Shown here: one piece after another, positions 8,474 through 17,044 of the stretch
Layout of the letters: every line of letters begins with the position of its first letter
Position numbering within the stretch: position 1 is the stretch's first letter
NCBI RefSeq assembly: GCF_003627965.1
Contig: NZ_RBWE01000001.1
Location: 1,480,769-1,544,768 of the forward strand
Direction: 5' to 3'
From: Desulfofundulus salinus
GTDB lineage: Bacteria > Bacillota > Desulfotomaculia > Desulfotomaculales > Desulfovirgulaceae
Length of the DNA: 64,000 bases
Notes under the pieces: model-generated
Database searches by the model: none
What the model saw: only the letters and a program-made list of their open reading frames with translations
Told to the model about the DNA's origin: nothing
Translations under genes and position numbers: made by a program

Positions 8474-9457
8474 ATGCCTGCACAAAGAATTCTAAGCGGC
8501 ATGCGTCCCACCGGCCGGTTGCACATCGGCCACCTGAGCGTGCTGGAGAACTGGATTGAACTGCAAAAGGACAACCAGTGCTTCTTTTTTGCCGCCGACT
8601 GGCACGCCCTGACTACGGCTTTTGAACATACCGCCGGAATCAAAGACAATGTCCGGGAAATGGTCGCTGACTGGCTGGCCGTGGGTCTGGACCCGGAGAA
8701 GAGCGTGATCTTCGTCCAGTCGGATGTTCCCGAAACGGCAGAGTTACACCTGCTCTTTTCCATGATTATTCCTCTGGGCTGGCTGGAAAGGGTGCCCACA
8801 TACAAGGATCAGGTGCAGCAGTTCAAACAACAGGGTAGGGATATTATGACCTACGGTTTCCTGGGTTACCCTGTTTTGCAGGCTGCGGATATTTTGCTTT
8901 ACCGGGCCGATGCCGTGCCCGTGGGCGAGGATCAGCTTCCCCACCTGGAACTGTGCCGGGAACTGGCCCGGCGGTTTAACCACCTTTACCGACCCATTTT
9001 CCCGGAACCGCAGGCCAAACTGTCCCGTGTTTCCGTTCTTCCCGGCGTGGACGGCCGCAAAATGAGCAAAAGCTACGCCAATGATATTGCTTTAATGGCT
9101 GAGCTGGATGAAATCAGGGGGCGGGTAAACGCCATGATTACCGACCCGGCCCGCATTCGCAAAACCGATCCCGGCCACCCGGAGGTGTGCGTGGTGCACA
9201 AGTACCACGGCATTTATACCGGCCACCGGCTGGCCGAAATCGAGGAGGACTGCAGGGCGGGCCGGGTGGGCTGTGTGGCCTGTAAAAAGTTGCTGGCTGA
9301 ATCCCTGGAGGCCGTGCTGGCTCCTTTGCGGGAGCGGCGACGCCAGATAACCAGCCGTCCCGGCTATGTCGAAGAGGTGCTCGCCGAAGGCGCCCGCCGG
9401 GCCCGGGCAGAAGCGGCGAAAACCATGGCCATGGTGCGGGAGGCCATGCAAATCTAG
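8474..9457 (+). CDS. trpS: Tryptophanyl-tRNA synthetase
   Basis: Class Ic aminoacyl-tRNA synthetase of 327 residues, charging tRNA-Trp. The HIGH motif appears as LHIGHLS near residue 16 and KMSKS as GRKMSKS near 195. Other family blocks are ADWHALTT, GFLGYPVLQAADIL, and VPVGEDQLPHLELCRE, which contacts the indole and adenylate. The start ATG 8474 follows GGAAAGGAG; longer open frame upstream overlaps the protease gene and is not used. Length is normal for the bacterial enzyme. No T-box is visible; it appears to be co-transcribed with the protease. Confidence 0.96.
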   Translation: MPAQRILSGMRPTGRLHIGHLSVLENWIELQKDNQCFFFAADWHALTTAFEHTAGIKDNVREMVADWLAVGLDPEKSVIFVQSDVPETAELHLLFSMIIPLGWLERVPTYKDQVQQFKQQGRDIMTYGFLGYPVLQAADILLYRADAVPVGEDQLPHLELCRELARRFNHLYRPIFPEPQAKLSRVSVLPGVDGRKMSKSYANDIALMAELDEIRGRVNAMITDPARIRKTDPGHPEVCVVHKYHGIYTGHRLAEIEEDCRAGRVGCVACKKLLAESLEAVLAPLRERRRQITSRPGYVEEVLAEGARRARAEAAKTMAMVREAMQI

Positions 9458-9511
9458 ATGCATGATTTCCCCCTTTCCGGTAAACAATGTTGTCGAAAGG
9501 GGGAATTTAAT

Positions 9512-10360
9512 TTGCGCAGTTCACTTTTGCTTATTGTCTCTCTGCTTTTGGTTTGGGGCATGGCCGGTTGCGCCGTAGCCAGAAAACCGGCCCCGCCGGA
9601 ACAACCCCGGACTGTGGTCATTCCCGAAACTACCCGGGTTTCCTTTGAGCAGACGGACCTGGCCAAGGCACCGGACGCAGTCAAGGATGTGGCCAAAGCC
9701 CTGGAAAACACCGATGCCAGCACCTGGGTACGGGCGGGAAATGACCTCTACCTGCTGTTCAGCATGAGTCCCCGTAACAGGGAGTACAGGGCGGAAGTCA
9801 CCGAAATCCGCCAGCGCAATCCCAGGGCGGACTTCAGCTGGCTGGATGTGCAGGTCAGATATACCAGGCAGGACACCGGGCAGGCGCCCCCCAACGCTCC
9901 CGTTTTTACTGTGGTACGGGTGGGACGGTTGGACCGGCCGGTAAGTGGCGTGGCTTTTCAATTTAACCGGGAGAAGGGTCCCGGACCTGCCCCAATGCCG
10001 GCTGCCGGGCCGCAGCCCGCTGTAAAACCTGCTCCGGCGGGATCCCCGGAAACGACCCTCCGGGTAGAGGGGGAAGCAAGCATAGATGAACCCGCCCCGG
10101 GCCAGGAAACCACCAGCCCGGTAAAGGTAGTGGGCCGGGCCAGACACTCTGCCGGGGAGGTGCGGGTTCGTCTGGTTGATGAGGGGGGCATGGTCCTATC
10201 GGAAAAAACCATTGCTGTTGGACGGGAGAGTTTCACCGATTTCGAAACTTCCCTTAGCTATGGGCCTCCTGCTTCCCCAAAGAGGGGATTTGTGGAAATA
10301 GTAGCTCCTGCCCGGGGCAAGGAGCAAAGCCTGGCCCGGGTACCGGTAACCCTTAAATAA
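9512..10360 (+). CDS. Putative lipoprotein with C-terminal Gmad2-like immunoglobulin domain
   Basis: A 282-residue protein starting at TTG 9512 after GGGGGAA. Residues 2-19 are a hydrophobic signal ending in MAGC, a plausible lipobox, so it is probably anchored to the outer face of the membrane. The middle (residues ~60-150) has alternating charged and hydrophobic segments and could be a PrcB-like domain. A Pro/Ala-rich linker follows, and the last ~95 residues (VEGEASIDEP...VKVVGRAR...VRLVDEGG) fit Gmad2, a beta-sandwich seen with spore-germination (GerMN) proteins. Function is unknown; a sporulation or cell-envelope role is guessed from the domain and from the ytfIJ-spm genes downstream. 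Confidence 0.6.
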   Translation: MRSSLLLIVSLLLVWGMAGCAVARKPAPPEQPRTVVIPETTRVSFEQTDLAKAPDAVKDVAKALENTDASTWVRAGNDLYLLFSMSPRNREYRAEVTEIRQRNPRADFSWLDVQVRYTRQDTGQAPPNAPVFTVVRVGRLDRPVSGVAFQFNREKGPGPAPMPAAGPQPAVKPAPAGSPETTLRVEGEASIDEPAPGQETTSPVKVVGRARHSAGEVRVRLVDEGGMVLSEKTIAVGRESFTDFETSLSYGPPASPKRGFVEIVAPARGKEQSLARVPVTLK

Positions 10361-10383
10361 CCATCCTGGAGTAGAAGTCCGTC

Positions 10384-10427
10384 AATGGCCGGAAAGTGCA
10401 TGTTTAACTTCCCGGCCATTTTCTTTT
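10384..10427 (+). terminator. Intrinsic terminator after lipoprotein gene
   Basis: AATGGCCGG pairs with CCGGCCATT across a ~19-nt loop, followed by TTCTTTT. Confidence 0.75.
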
Positions 10428-10472
10428 GCATACATTTACATACATTTAAAGGCCGGCGGGAAAATATGAGCG

Positions 10473-11144
10473 GTGGTGTTTGGTGTGTGGTTGTGGTGGT
10501 TGATTTTAATCCTCTTTTTCCTGTTCTGCGTTCTCGTTGTGGTACCCCTGAACCTGGAGTTATATTACCGCCGCCGGGGACAGGACCATTGCCTGTCCCT
10601 GGTAGTCAGCACCTGGTTCAATATTAAATACCAGCTTATACCGCGGGAGCGCCCGCCAAAACCGGCCCCCGGGTCAAAGGCGGAAATGAAGGAACTACAG
10701 GGTGTTTTGCCGGAAAAAGAGAAAGGGAAGTCTCCTGGCGGACCTTTAGAGTTATTCCGCCGCCTGATCAGCTATGTCCAGTTAGGACAAAGGGTATGGC
10801 CTGCCCTGAAGTTTCTCCTGCACCGCACCGAACTCCGCCGGTTTGAATGGCGAACCCTCGTCGGCCTGCCCGATGCCGCCCATACCGGCATGGCCGTGGG
10901 AGGGCTGTGGTCCATTAAAGGAGTGGTTTTGACTGCCCTTTACCGGCTGGTCAGCAAAAAATCCGTCCTGCCCGAAGTAGCCGTGGTGCCTCACTTCACC
11001 GGCTCATCCTTCGGGCTTTTGATTCACTGCATATTTACCATCCGGTTGGGCCATATTATGGTTACAGCAGTAAAGCTGGCTTTCGTGTTCATCCGCGATG
11101 GTTTAAGAAAGTCCTTGCCTTTTAAGAGACTCCTCAAGGGGTGA
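10473..11144 (+). CDS. ytfI: DUF2953 membrane-anchored protein (YtfI-like)
   Basis: A 223-residue protein with a strong N-terminal transmembrane segment (residues 4-26). A variable charged linker rich in Lys/Pro/Glu follows, then a soluble domain with LVGLPDAAHTGMAVGGLWS near residue 130 and VVPHF near 172, characteristic of DUF2953. In Bacillus the gene ytfI (DUF2953) directly precedes ytfJ, and here the next gene is the ytfJ/gerW homologue seven bases downstream, so the assignment rests on both sequence and context. The GTG start at 10473 is weakly supported by an upstream GGCGGG. Confidence 0.75.
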   Translation: MVFGVWLWWLILILFFLFCVLVVVPLNLELYYRRRGQDHCLSLVVSTWFNIKYQLIPRERPPKPAPGSKAEMKELQGVLPEKEKGKSPGGPLELFRRLISYVQLGQRVWPALKFLLHRTELRRFEWRTLVGLPDAAHTGMAVGGLWSIKGVVLTALYRLVSKKSVLPEVAVVPHFTGSSFGLLIHCIFTIRLGHIMVTAVKLAFVFIRDGLRKSLPFKRLLKG

Positions 11145-11151
11145 TATACAG

Positions 11152-11601
11152 GTGCCGGAACATCCAATTGAAGGTTTAATGAAAACGGCCATGGAAAGCA
11201 TCAAGGAAATGGTGAATGTGAACGTGGTGGTGGGCGACCCCGTGGAAACAGCCGATGGAACAGTAATCATACCCATCTCCCGGGTGGCCTGTGGCTTTGG
11301 TGCCGGCGGCGGTGAACTGGAAGCCCAGGGCCGGCAGGCCCAGGACGGGGAGCAGCTCCCGTTTTTCGGTGGAGGCAGCGGGGCAGGGGTATCGGTCCAG
11401 CCGGTGGGATTTTTGGTGGTGGGACAGGGTCAGGTCCGCCTTTTGCCCGTGGATGGCAATGCCGTAATTGACCGCCTTATCGACTTGGCCCCCCAGCTGG
11501 TTTCCCAGATACAATCCATGTTTAAACGGGAACACAACCGCAACCAGGTGGCCATGTCTCCTCCACCGCCGCCCCCCGGAGCAACTATTCCGCCGATGTG
11601 A
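11152..11601 (+). CDS. ytfJ: Spore protein YtfJ (GerW family)
   Basis: A 149-residue protein of the GerW/YtfJ family, needed in Bacillus for normal spore germination and made in the forespore. Visible features: an N-terminal helix HPIEGLMKTAMESIKEM, a conserved VVGDPVETADGTVIIPISRV strand region, a Gly-rich stretch with GFGAGGG, and GFLVVGQGQVRLLPVD. A Pro-rich tail follows. The start is GTG 11152 after GGGGTGATA. It forms an operon with the DUF2953 gene and ends at a clear terminator. Confidence 0.9.
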   Translation: MPEHPIEGLMKTAMESIKEMVNVNVVVGDPVETADGTVIIPISRVACGFGAGGGELEAQGRQAQDGEQLPFFGGGSGAGVSVQPVGFLVVGQGQVRLLPVDGNAVIDRLIDLAPQLVSQIQSMFKREHNRNQVAMSPPPPPPGATIPPM

Positions 11602-11630
11602 CGCAACCATTGGGGCGTCAAAACGTAGAA

Positions 11631-11658
11631 GTCCGCCTGGGAGAGGCGGGCTTTTTTT
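11631..11658 (+). terminator. Intrinsic terminator of ytfI-ytfJ
   Basis: GTCCGCCT pairs with AGGCGGGC over a 5-nt loop, followed by seven T. Confidence 0.9.
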
Positions 11659-11752
11659 GTGTCCTCAACCGTTTGCCCCTGATCAATGACCTTTTGCTTG
11701 CCTTCGGAATATACTGGCAAAAATGAACAGAAAGAAGGAGGAAGTGCGGGAA

Positions 11753-13030
11753 ATGGTTATCGTCGTCGGCGGCGGTTGGGCGGGATGTGCGGCGGCCTTT
11801 GCCGCTGCCCAGGCCGGCGCGCGGGTCACTCTACTGGAAAAGACCGATATGCTCCTGGGCACCGGCCTGGTAGGTGGAATAATGCGTAACAACGGACGTT
11901 TTACGGCCCTGGAAGAAGTATGGGCCATGGGGGCCGGCGACTTCCTGCGGCATATCGAGGGCGTGGCCAGGCACCGCTGGCTGGATTTTCCCGGCCACCG
12001 CCACGCAACCCTTTACGATGTAACCAGAATCGAACCGGTAATACGCCGGGCTCTTTTGGATATGGGCGTTGACGTACAGTTACAGAAAAGGGTGATAGGG
12101 GTCTTTAAAAGGGGCCGCATTATTACAGAGGTTTACACAGCCCAGGGTAACAACTTCCGCGGGGATGTGTTCATTGATACCACCGGCACTGCCGGTCCAA
12201 TCAAGAATTGCTCCCGGTACGGCTCCGGGTGTGCCATGTGCATATTACGCTGCCCCGCCTTCGGGCCCCGGGTAAGCCTGACGGCAAAAGCGGGCATTGA
12301 AGAAATCAAGGCCGGCGACGGCTTCCCCCATTTTGAGGCCATGAGCGGCTCCTGTAAACTGGACAAAAAATCCCTGGCTCCCTGGCTGGTGGAAAAGCTG
12401 GAAAGAGAAGGCAAGGTGGTGCTCCCCCTGCCCGAACACCTCCAGAAGCACGAATTGCTGGCCAAAAAGGCCTGCCAGCAGTATAACCTGGAAGAATTCG
12501 CCCGCAACCTTGTTTTGCTGGACACAGGTCACGCCAAGCTGATGACACCCTATTTCCCCCTGGAAGTATTGCGGAACCTGGAGGGTTTCCAGCAGGCCCG
12601 TTATGCCGATCCCTATTCCGGCAGCAAGGGGAACTCCATCCGTTTTATGGCCATTGCCCCCTGTAATGATGCCCTGCAGGTGGAAGGCGTGGAGAATCTC
12701 TTCTGTGCGGGCGAAAAGACCGGTCTACTGGTAGGCCATACCGAAGCCATTGCCACCGGTTTTTTGGCTGGACACAATGCGGTCCGCTATCTCGCCGGCA
12801 AAAAACCCCTTGTCCTGCCCGATGACCTGGCTACCGGAGATATCATTGCTTTTATGCACCGGGAAATGAAAACATCCGAGGGGCTGAAGAAAAAATATAC
12901 CTTTTCCGGTTCGGTCTACTTCCAGCGCATGCAGGAGCGGGGGGCATACACCACTGACGTCCAGGCCATCCGGGAGCGGGTGGCCCGGCTGGGTTTGCTT
13001 GATGTTTACAGGGAAAAGCTCTTGCGGTAG
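11753..13030 (+). CDS. FAD-dependent oxidoreductase with Cys-rich motif (sporulation-linked)
   Basis: A 425-residue flavoprotein. The dinucleotide-binding GGGWAGCAAAFAAAQAG with a following acidic strand end (LLEK) is at residues 6-33, and a late FAD motif, GVENLFCAGEKTGLLVGHTEA, is near 310. Residues ~145-170 contain SGCAMCILRCPAFGP, a CxxCxxxC cluster that may hold Fe-S or be redox active. Start ATG 11753 follows AAGGAGGAAG; an upstream ATG at 11723 lacks a good RBS. It lies between ytfJ and spmAB, which suggests expression during sporulation, but the substrate is not known. It resembles the GidA/FAD_binding_2-like group without the full tRNA-modifying domains. Confidence 0.72.
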   Translation: MVIVVGGGWAGCAAAFAAAQAGARVTLLEKTDMLLGTGLVGGIMRNNGRFTALEEVWAMGAGDFLRHIEGVARHRWLDFPGHRHATLYDVTRIEPVIRRALLDMGVDVQLQKRVIGVFKRGRIITEVYTAQGNNFRGDVFIDTTGTAGPIKNCSRYGSGCAMCILRCPAFGPRVSLTAKAGIEEIKAGDGFPHFEAMSGSCKLDKKSLAPWLVEKLEREGKVVLPLPEHLQKHELLAKKACQQYNLEEFARNLVLLDTGHAKLMTPYFPLEVLRNLEGFQQARYADPYSGSKGNSIRFMAIAPCNDALQVEGVENLFCAGEKTGLLVGHTEAIATGFLAGHNAVRYLAGKKPLVLPDDLATGDIIAFMHREMKTSEGLKKKYTFSGSVYFQRMQERGAYTTDVQAIRERVARLGLLDVYREKLLR

Positions 13031-13137
13031 ATATATTTCCACTAAAGGAAACATTAACCTGGCCGGTTCTATTCCTCTGCTTCCCCTCATAAAACTGAAA
13101 ATATAAAGAGCAGTGGTTTTTTTCGGGGGTGGCAGAA

Positions 13138-13728
13138 ATGGTCAACTATATCTGGCTGGGTATGATTGTCTTTGGCATTCTGGTGGCCGGGGCCAACGGA
13201 CAGGTAGAGGTGGTGACCAGGGCGGCCCTGGAAGGAGCGGATAAAGCGGTCAAAACCTCTTTAAATCTTATTGCCATAATCTCCTTCTGGCTGGGCATCA
13301 TGAAACTGGCCGAAGCCGCCGGGTTGGTGCGCGCCCTGGCCCGCCTGGTCAGGCCCGTAACCCGGTTTCTTTTCCCCGATGTTCCGGCCAACCATCCGGC
13401 CATGGGTGCCATCATCATGAACCTGAGCGCGAACATTCTGGGACTTGGGAACGCCGCCACCCCCATGGGTCTGATTGCCATGCAGGAGTTGCAAAAATTA
13501 AACCGGGGCGATCCCAGAACGGCCACCGGCGCCATGTGTACCTTTCTGGCCCTCAATACTTCTTGCATTACCCTCATTCCCACCACCATCATCGGTATCC
13601 GGGTGATGTACGGCTCTACCGATCCCACGGCTATTGTGGGGACAACCATCTTTGCCACGGCCTGCGGGATGACCGTGGCCGTAATTGTGGACCGGATGCT
13701 GCGCGTTTTCTACGGTCGCCAGGAGTGA
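13138..13728 (+). CDS. spmA: Spore maturation protein A
   Basis: A 196-residue polytopic membrane protein of the nucleoside-recognition (Gate) domain family. In Bacillus, SpmA and SpmB are required for proper spore-core dehydration. Visible motifs are ANGQVEVVTRAALEGADKAV near residue 18, FWLGIMKLAEAAG, MNLSANILGLGNAATPMGL near 100 and TSCITLIPTTIIGIR. There are about five hydrophobic segments. The start ATG 13138 follows GGGGGTGG. It lies six bases upstream of spmB, the usual partner. Confidence 0.93.
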   Translation: MVNYIWLGMIVFGILVAGANGQVEVVTRAALEGADKAVKTSLNLIAIISFWLGIMKLAEAAGLVRALARLVRPVTRFLFPDVPANHPAMGAIIMNLSANILGLGNAATPMGLIAMQELQKLNRGDPRTATGAMCTFLALNTSCITLIPTTIIGIRVMYGSTDPTAIVGTTIFATACGMTVAVIVDRMLRVFYGRQE

Positions 13729-13734
13729 ACCGCC

Positions 13735-14268
13735 GTGTATGAGCTGATTAACGAAATTTCCCGCTGGGCCATTCCCCTTACCCTGCTCCTGGTACCCCTG
13801 ATTGCCATGTTAAGGGGTGTTTCCGTTTTTGAAACCTTTGTGGAAGGGGCGGCGGAAGGCTTTACCACAGCCGTCAAAACCATCCCCTATCTCGTAGCCA
13901 TGCTGGTGGCCATCAGTATTTTCAGGGCTTCCGGGGCCATGGAAGTCCTGGTGCACGTCCTTTCCCCCATCCTTGACCCCCTGGGTTTTCCCCCCGAGGT
14001 GCTGCCCCACGCAGTGATGCGCCCGCTGTCCGGCGGCGCCGCCCTGGGGATCGCCACGGATCTCATTGCCACCCACGGGCCGGACAGTTTTATCGGCCGC
14101 CTGGTTTCCACCATGCAGGGAAGCACCGACACCACCTTTTATGTCCTGACCCTGTATTTCGGCTCCGTGGGGATAACCCGCTACCGCTACGCCATTATCT
14201 CCGGTCTGGCCGCGGATCTCACCAGCCTGGTGGCTTCGGTGTTTATTGTCAACCAGTTGTTCAGGTGA
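13735..14268 (+). CDS. spmB: Spore maturation protein B
   Basis: A 177-residue membrane protein paired with SpmA. It carries the second Gate-domain half: FVEGAAEGFTTAVKTIPYLV near residue 34, FRASGAMEVL, MRPLSGGAALGIATDL near 97 and STDTTFYVLTLYFGSVG near 130. Together SpmA and SpmB probably form one transport-like complex in the spore membranes. GTG start at 13735 with AGGAG overlapping the end of spmA; length matches the Bacillus protein. Confidence 0.93.
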   Translation: MYELINEISRWAIPLTLLLVPLIAMLRGVSVFETFVEGAAEGFTTAVKTIPYLVAMLVAISIFRASGAMEVLVHVLSPILDPLGFPPEVLPHAVMRPLSGGAALGIATDLIATHGPDSFIGRLVSTMQGSTDTTFYVLTLYFGSVGITRYRYAIISGLAADLTSLVASVFIVNQLFR

Positions 14269-14328
14269 GGCAAAACTCCCTGAATCTTTCGCCCTGTTTT
14301 GTGGTAAAATGCTCCTGGGGTGATGCCC

Positions 14329-15057
14329 ATGGAGCGCCTGCAGAAAGTGATGGCCCGGGCCGGGGTGGCCTCGCGAAGGCATTGCGAGGAACTGATTGCT
14401 GCCGGCATGGTTAAAGTAAACGGGCAGGTGGTGACCCGGCTGGGAACCCGGGTGGATCCCGAAAGGGACACCATCGAAGTGGCCGGCCGTGTTTTGCCCC
14501 GTCAACCGCAAGAGAAAGTGTACATTTTACTGCACAAACCCCGGGGCTATGTGACCACGGTTAAGGACCCCCAGGGCAGGCCCAAGGTAATGGACCTGCT
14601 GCGGGGGATAAAGTTACGGGTATATCCTGTAGGACGGCTTGATTATGATAGTGAGGGGTTGCTTTTGCTGACCAATGACGGGGAACTGGCCTTTGCCCTT
14701 ACCCATCCCCGGCACCAGGTACCCAAGACCTATCTGGTGCTGGTAAAGGGCCTCCCCGACAATGATAAACTTGCCCGCATGGCCGGCGGCCTTGTACTGG
14801 AGGACGGCCCTACAGCGCCGGCTAAAGTACGCCTGGTAGGGAAGAAAAACGGCAATGCCCTTCTGGAAATCACCATCCACGAAGGCCGCAAGCGCCTGGT
14901 GCGAAGGATGTGTGCCCATATCGGTCATCCCGTGCTTCGATTAAAAAGAATTCGTATCGGTCCCCTCACCATGAAGGGACTCAACCCCGGCCGGTACCGC
15001 TTTTTAACCCGGGAGGAGATCCGGCAGTTACGGCAGGCGGCAGGACTCGGGACATAA
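14329..15057 (+). CDS. rluB: 16S/23S rRNA pseudouridine synthase (RluB/RsuA family)
   Basis: A 242-residue protein. An N-terminal S4 RNA-binding domain (residues 1-60, RLQKVMARAGVASRRHCEE) is followed by an RsuA/RluB catalytic domain with the conserved GRLDYDSEGLLLLTNDG containing the catalytic Asp near residue 106, and EGRKRLVRRMCAHIGHPV near 190. It isomerises uridine in rRNA; RluB-type enzymes modify 23S rRNA near position 2605. Firmicute genomes often place rluB beside spmAB, as here. The start ATG 14329 has GGGGTGA upstream; GTG 14320 is an alternative. Confidence 0.92.
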   Translation: MERLQKVMARAGVASRRHCEELIAAGMVKVNGQVVTRLGTRVDPERDTIEVAGRVLPRQPQEKVYILLHKPRGYVTTVKDPQGRPKVMDLLRGIKLRVYPVGRLDYDSEGLLLLTNDGELAFALTHPRHQVPKTYLVLVKGLPDNDKLARMAGGLVLEDGPTAPAKVRLVGKKNGNALLEITIHEGRKRLVRRMCAHIGHPVLRLKRIRIGPLTMKGLNPGRYRFLTREEIRQLRQAAGLGT

Positions 15058-15076
15058 TGTACGCCATTCCATAATC

Positions 15077-15490
15077 CTACAGGTCGTTCATATAAGCCCG
15101 GAACATAGGCAGGCAGTCAAAGTATTCACGCCACGTATCTTCCAGAAAGGTGAACCGGATTGGCTCGTTTCTGCTGAAAAGCACTTTCCCGCGAGTTGCA
15201 TGATAGCGCAGGGCTACAGGGGCATAGTTGAGCGTTAATACATCCACCGGCATGCCCACCAGGTGATCCAGGGACATGGCCAGCTTTGCCTCATATTCCC
15301 AGTGTTTCTGCGACAGTGCGCTGTCTTCCAGATAAATTGCAATGTCTATATCTCCACAAGGCACCGGCAAAAGAAAAGAGCCGTGTATATAGGCAAAAAT
15401 AATTTCCTTACGACGGGACAATTCCCGCTTCAGGATTTTTTCAACCTTCTTTTTCTCTGCGGCTGTCATCAATCGTTTTTCCCTTTCCAT
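15077..15490 (-). CDS. mntA: MntA-type nucleotidyltransferase antitoxin
   Basis: A 137-residue minimal nucleotidyltransferase. The polymerase-beta-like active site reads HGSFLLPVPCGDIDIAIYL near residue 36: GS followed by only eight residues before DxD, whereas the common form has about ten. In HepT/MntA (type VII) systems the antitoxin uses ATP to AMPylate a tyrosine on the HepT toxin. The gene is downstream of hepT on the minus strand with a 50-base overlap. Starts at 15490 (preceded by AAGGAACGG) or at an internal Met at 15469 are both possible. The pair is convergent with rluB and separated from it by 20 bases. Confidence 0.85.
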   Translation of the reverse strand: MEREKRLMTAAEKKKVEKILKRELSRRKEIIFAYIHGSFLLPVPCGDIDIAIYLEDSALSQKHWEYEAKLAMSLDHLVGMPVDVLTLNYAPVALRYHATRGKVLFSRNEPIRFTFLEDTWREYFDCLPMFRAYMNDL

Positions 15491-15947
15491 CTTTCCGTTC
15501 CTTTTCCCAAACAGTTCTCAGGAATAACTTGATTTCATCAATATATCTGATCAGATCCCCGGTGTCATTTTTCATTATACGATATACAATTGAATCATCC
15601 ACCTTCCCGTATTGGTGCACCAGGAGGTTCCTGAATTTAGCCATGGAGACCATCTTTTGCGCTAACTCCTGGGAGATAATCCGGCTTTTCCCTAAAATGC
15701 GAAAGCAGTCTGCATAGCTGTCAGGAGTCTCCCTGGCCACCCGGGCAGCCAGGTGGTTGCAGATATTCTGGGCTGCTTCGATAGACAGAACGAGTTGATA
15801 TTTCGCCCCCGAAATCAGTATCTGATCTTCCAGGAAATCCTGTTCCGGTGTCAGGGCAATTTGATCCAGCAGGGCAAGGGCTTTTTCAATGTCGGTGATC
15901 TTTTCCCTGATTAAGTCATGGTTGATATAAAGCTTTTTCCCTCCCAT
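15441..15947 (-). CDS. hepT: HepT-family (DUF86) toxin
   Basis: A 168-residue helical protein of the HEPN/DUF86 family. The conserved Rx4HxY motif appears as RNLLVHQY near residue 115; in HepT toxins R and H form the RNase active site and the Tyr is the AMPylation target of MntA. Typical upstream helices include EDQILISGAKYQLVLSIEAA. It is the first gene of a two-gene minus-strand unit with mntA; an AGGAGGT lies 16 bases before the ATG. The 50-base overlap suggests translational coupling. All key residues are present, so the system looks intact. Confidence 0.87.
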   Translation of the reverse strand: MGGKKLYINHDLIREKITDIEKALALLDQIALTPEQDFLEDQILISGAKYQLVLSIEAAQNICNHLAARVARETPDSYADCFRILGKSRIISQELAQKMVSMAKFRNLLVHQYGKVDDSIVYRIMKNDTGDLIRYIDEIKLFLRTVWEKERKDGKGKTIDDSRREKEG

Positions 15948-16205
15948 AAGACCTGCTTCATACCTCCTGCATCGCGCCGAATAAAGCGTTTATGATTAAA
16001 TTATATCGCATCCTTCCAGACTCTGGCAATAGTTTGTCAATGGCCATTATACCAGCATCAGGACCGGCCGGCGCCCCGCGCTCCCCATTTTTCTTAAAGC
16101 AGCTCAAACGACAGTATTTCTTGCTGCTTTTACCATCCGGCAGGAATTTCCCGGTCCCCAGCGAAATAACAAGAAATGCGTATTTTTTTGCTGGGGGGTG
16201 AAGTT

Positions 16206-16649
16206 TTGGAAGACCTCACCACCGGGATCAAAGCTAAAGTGAGGTTGGATTTTAAAGGAGTAGGGCGACCCGGCCGTCTTTTTTTTGGCGGTAAATCAAC
16301 CGATAAAGCTGCTGAAGAAGCCCGGGAGCAGCAGCTGGCCTTACTGCGCAACGTACCCATACAGGGCATACATATTGAGGATGTGGATTTAAGTTTGGAT
16401 GTTTATACCGTCTACGACGACGTAAACAACCAGGAGGTTGCCTATGCCCCGGTGATTTTACAGTTAACCGCCGATACCCTTGAAGATCTGGTTCGTTTTG
16501 TCGCCCGGGATGAATTTCGCAAAATCGAAATTATTGCCCCTGGTGCCTTATCATTAAACAAGCATGAGGTAGAAAGGCTGATGTTTCGCATTTATGAAGA
16601 GTTTACAAACTACCGCCAGCATTTAGAGCGCAAGTACAACGTGAAGTGA
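16206..16649 (+). CDS. Conserved-looking hypothetical protein, 147 aa
   Basis: I do not recognise the family. The product is soluble with no signal peptide or membrane segment. It begins with a beta-rich half (TGIKAKVRLDFKGVGRPGRLFFGG), followed by a charged helix (DKAAEEAREQQLALL). The second half alternates acidic strands and helices (VYDDVNNQEVAYAPVILQLTAD..., LEDLVRFVARDEFRKIEII). Coding is supported by a strong GGGGGGTGA eight bases before TTG 16206, by codon use like the neighbours and by the absence of competing frames. Upstream is a 258-bp gap with no clear promoter; downstream lie hairpin elements and a HutP-family gene. Confidence 0.6.
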   Translation: MEDLTTGIKAKVRLDFKGVGRPGRLFFGGKSTDKAAEEAREQQLALLRNVPIQGIHIEDVDLSLDVYTVYDDVNNQEVAYAPVILQLTADTLEDLVRFVARDEFRKIEIIAPGALSLNKHEVERLMFRIYEEFTNYRQHLERKYNVK

Positions 16650-16679
16650 TTCTTTCCGGAAAACACGAAAACCGCTTTA

Positions 16680-16807
16680 AGGTTTGAGATCTCCAATTTA
16701 AGGCAAAAGGCCACCGGGCCACGGGAGAAGCCGGGGGGAGCCCCGCCCGGTGCGGGGGAGGGGAGCAAGCCGGAACCCGGCGTCAACTGAAAGTGGAGAT
16801 GCTACAG
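16680..16807. repeat. Possible diverged hairpin element next to the copy at 16817
   Basis: TTGAGATCTCCA on the left mirrors TGGAGATGCTACA on the right, replacing the ATCCCC/GGGGAT pair of the other copies by ATCTCC/GGAGAT. The interior is very GC-rich (CCACCGGGCC ... GGAACCCGG). It is adjacent to the next element, and no target duplication was found for it. Confidence 0.4.
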
Positions 16808-16816
16808 GTTTGCGCC

Positions 16817-16955
16817 CTGAAGTATCCCCTGTTTTTTAAAGCCCCTGTTTTGGCTCGTTAGCGAGCGACTTGAGCCGAGCAATAGTTTGGCCCGCGAGGC
16901 TCACCGGAGCGAGCGGGAGCCAAAACAGGGTAGTTGGAAAGTGGGGATAACTCAG
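16817..16955. repeat. Short hairpin mobile-like element (family A) with 9-bp target duplication
   Basis: The ends are CTGAAGTATCCCC and GGGGATAACTCAG. The core stem is CCCTGTTTTGGCTC (16843-16856) paired perfectly with GAGCCAAAACAGGG (16917-16930). The internal-loop strands AGCGAGCGACTTGAG and CGGAGCGAGCGGG match the other copies, but the distal arm is deleted. An exact direct repeat, GTTTGCGCC, flanks the element at 16808-16816 and 16956-16964. Confidence 0.85.
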
Positions 16956-17044
16956 GTTTGCGCCCCGTTGTTTTTTTGCCCTGGTTGTCCTATAATGTTT
17001 GTACCAGCGATCCCGGTTTCATGGCCCGAATGGAGGTGGGCGGG

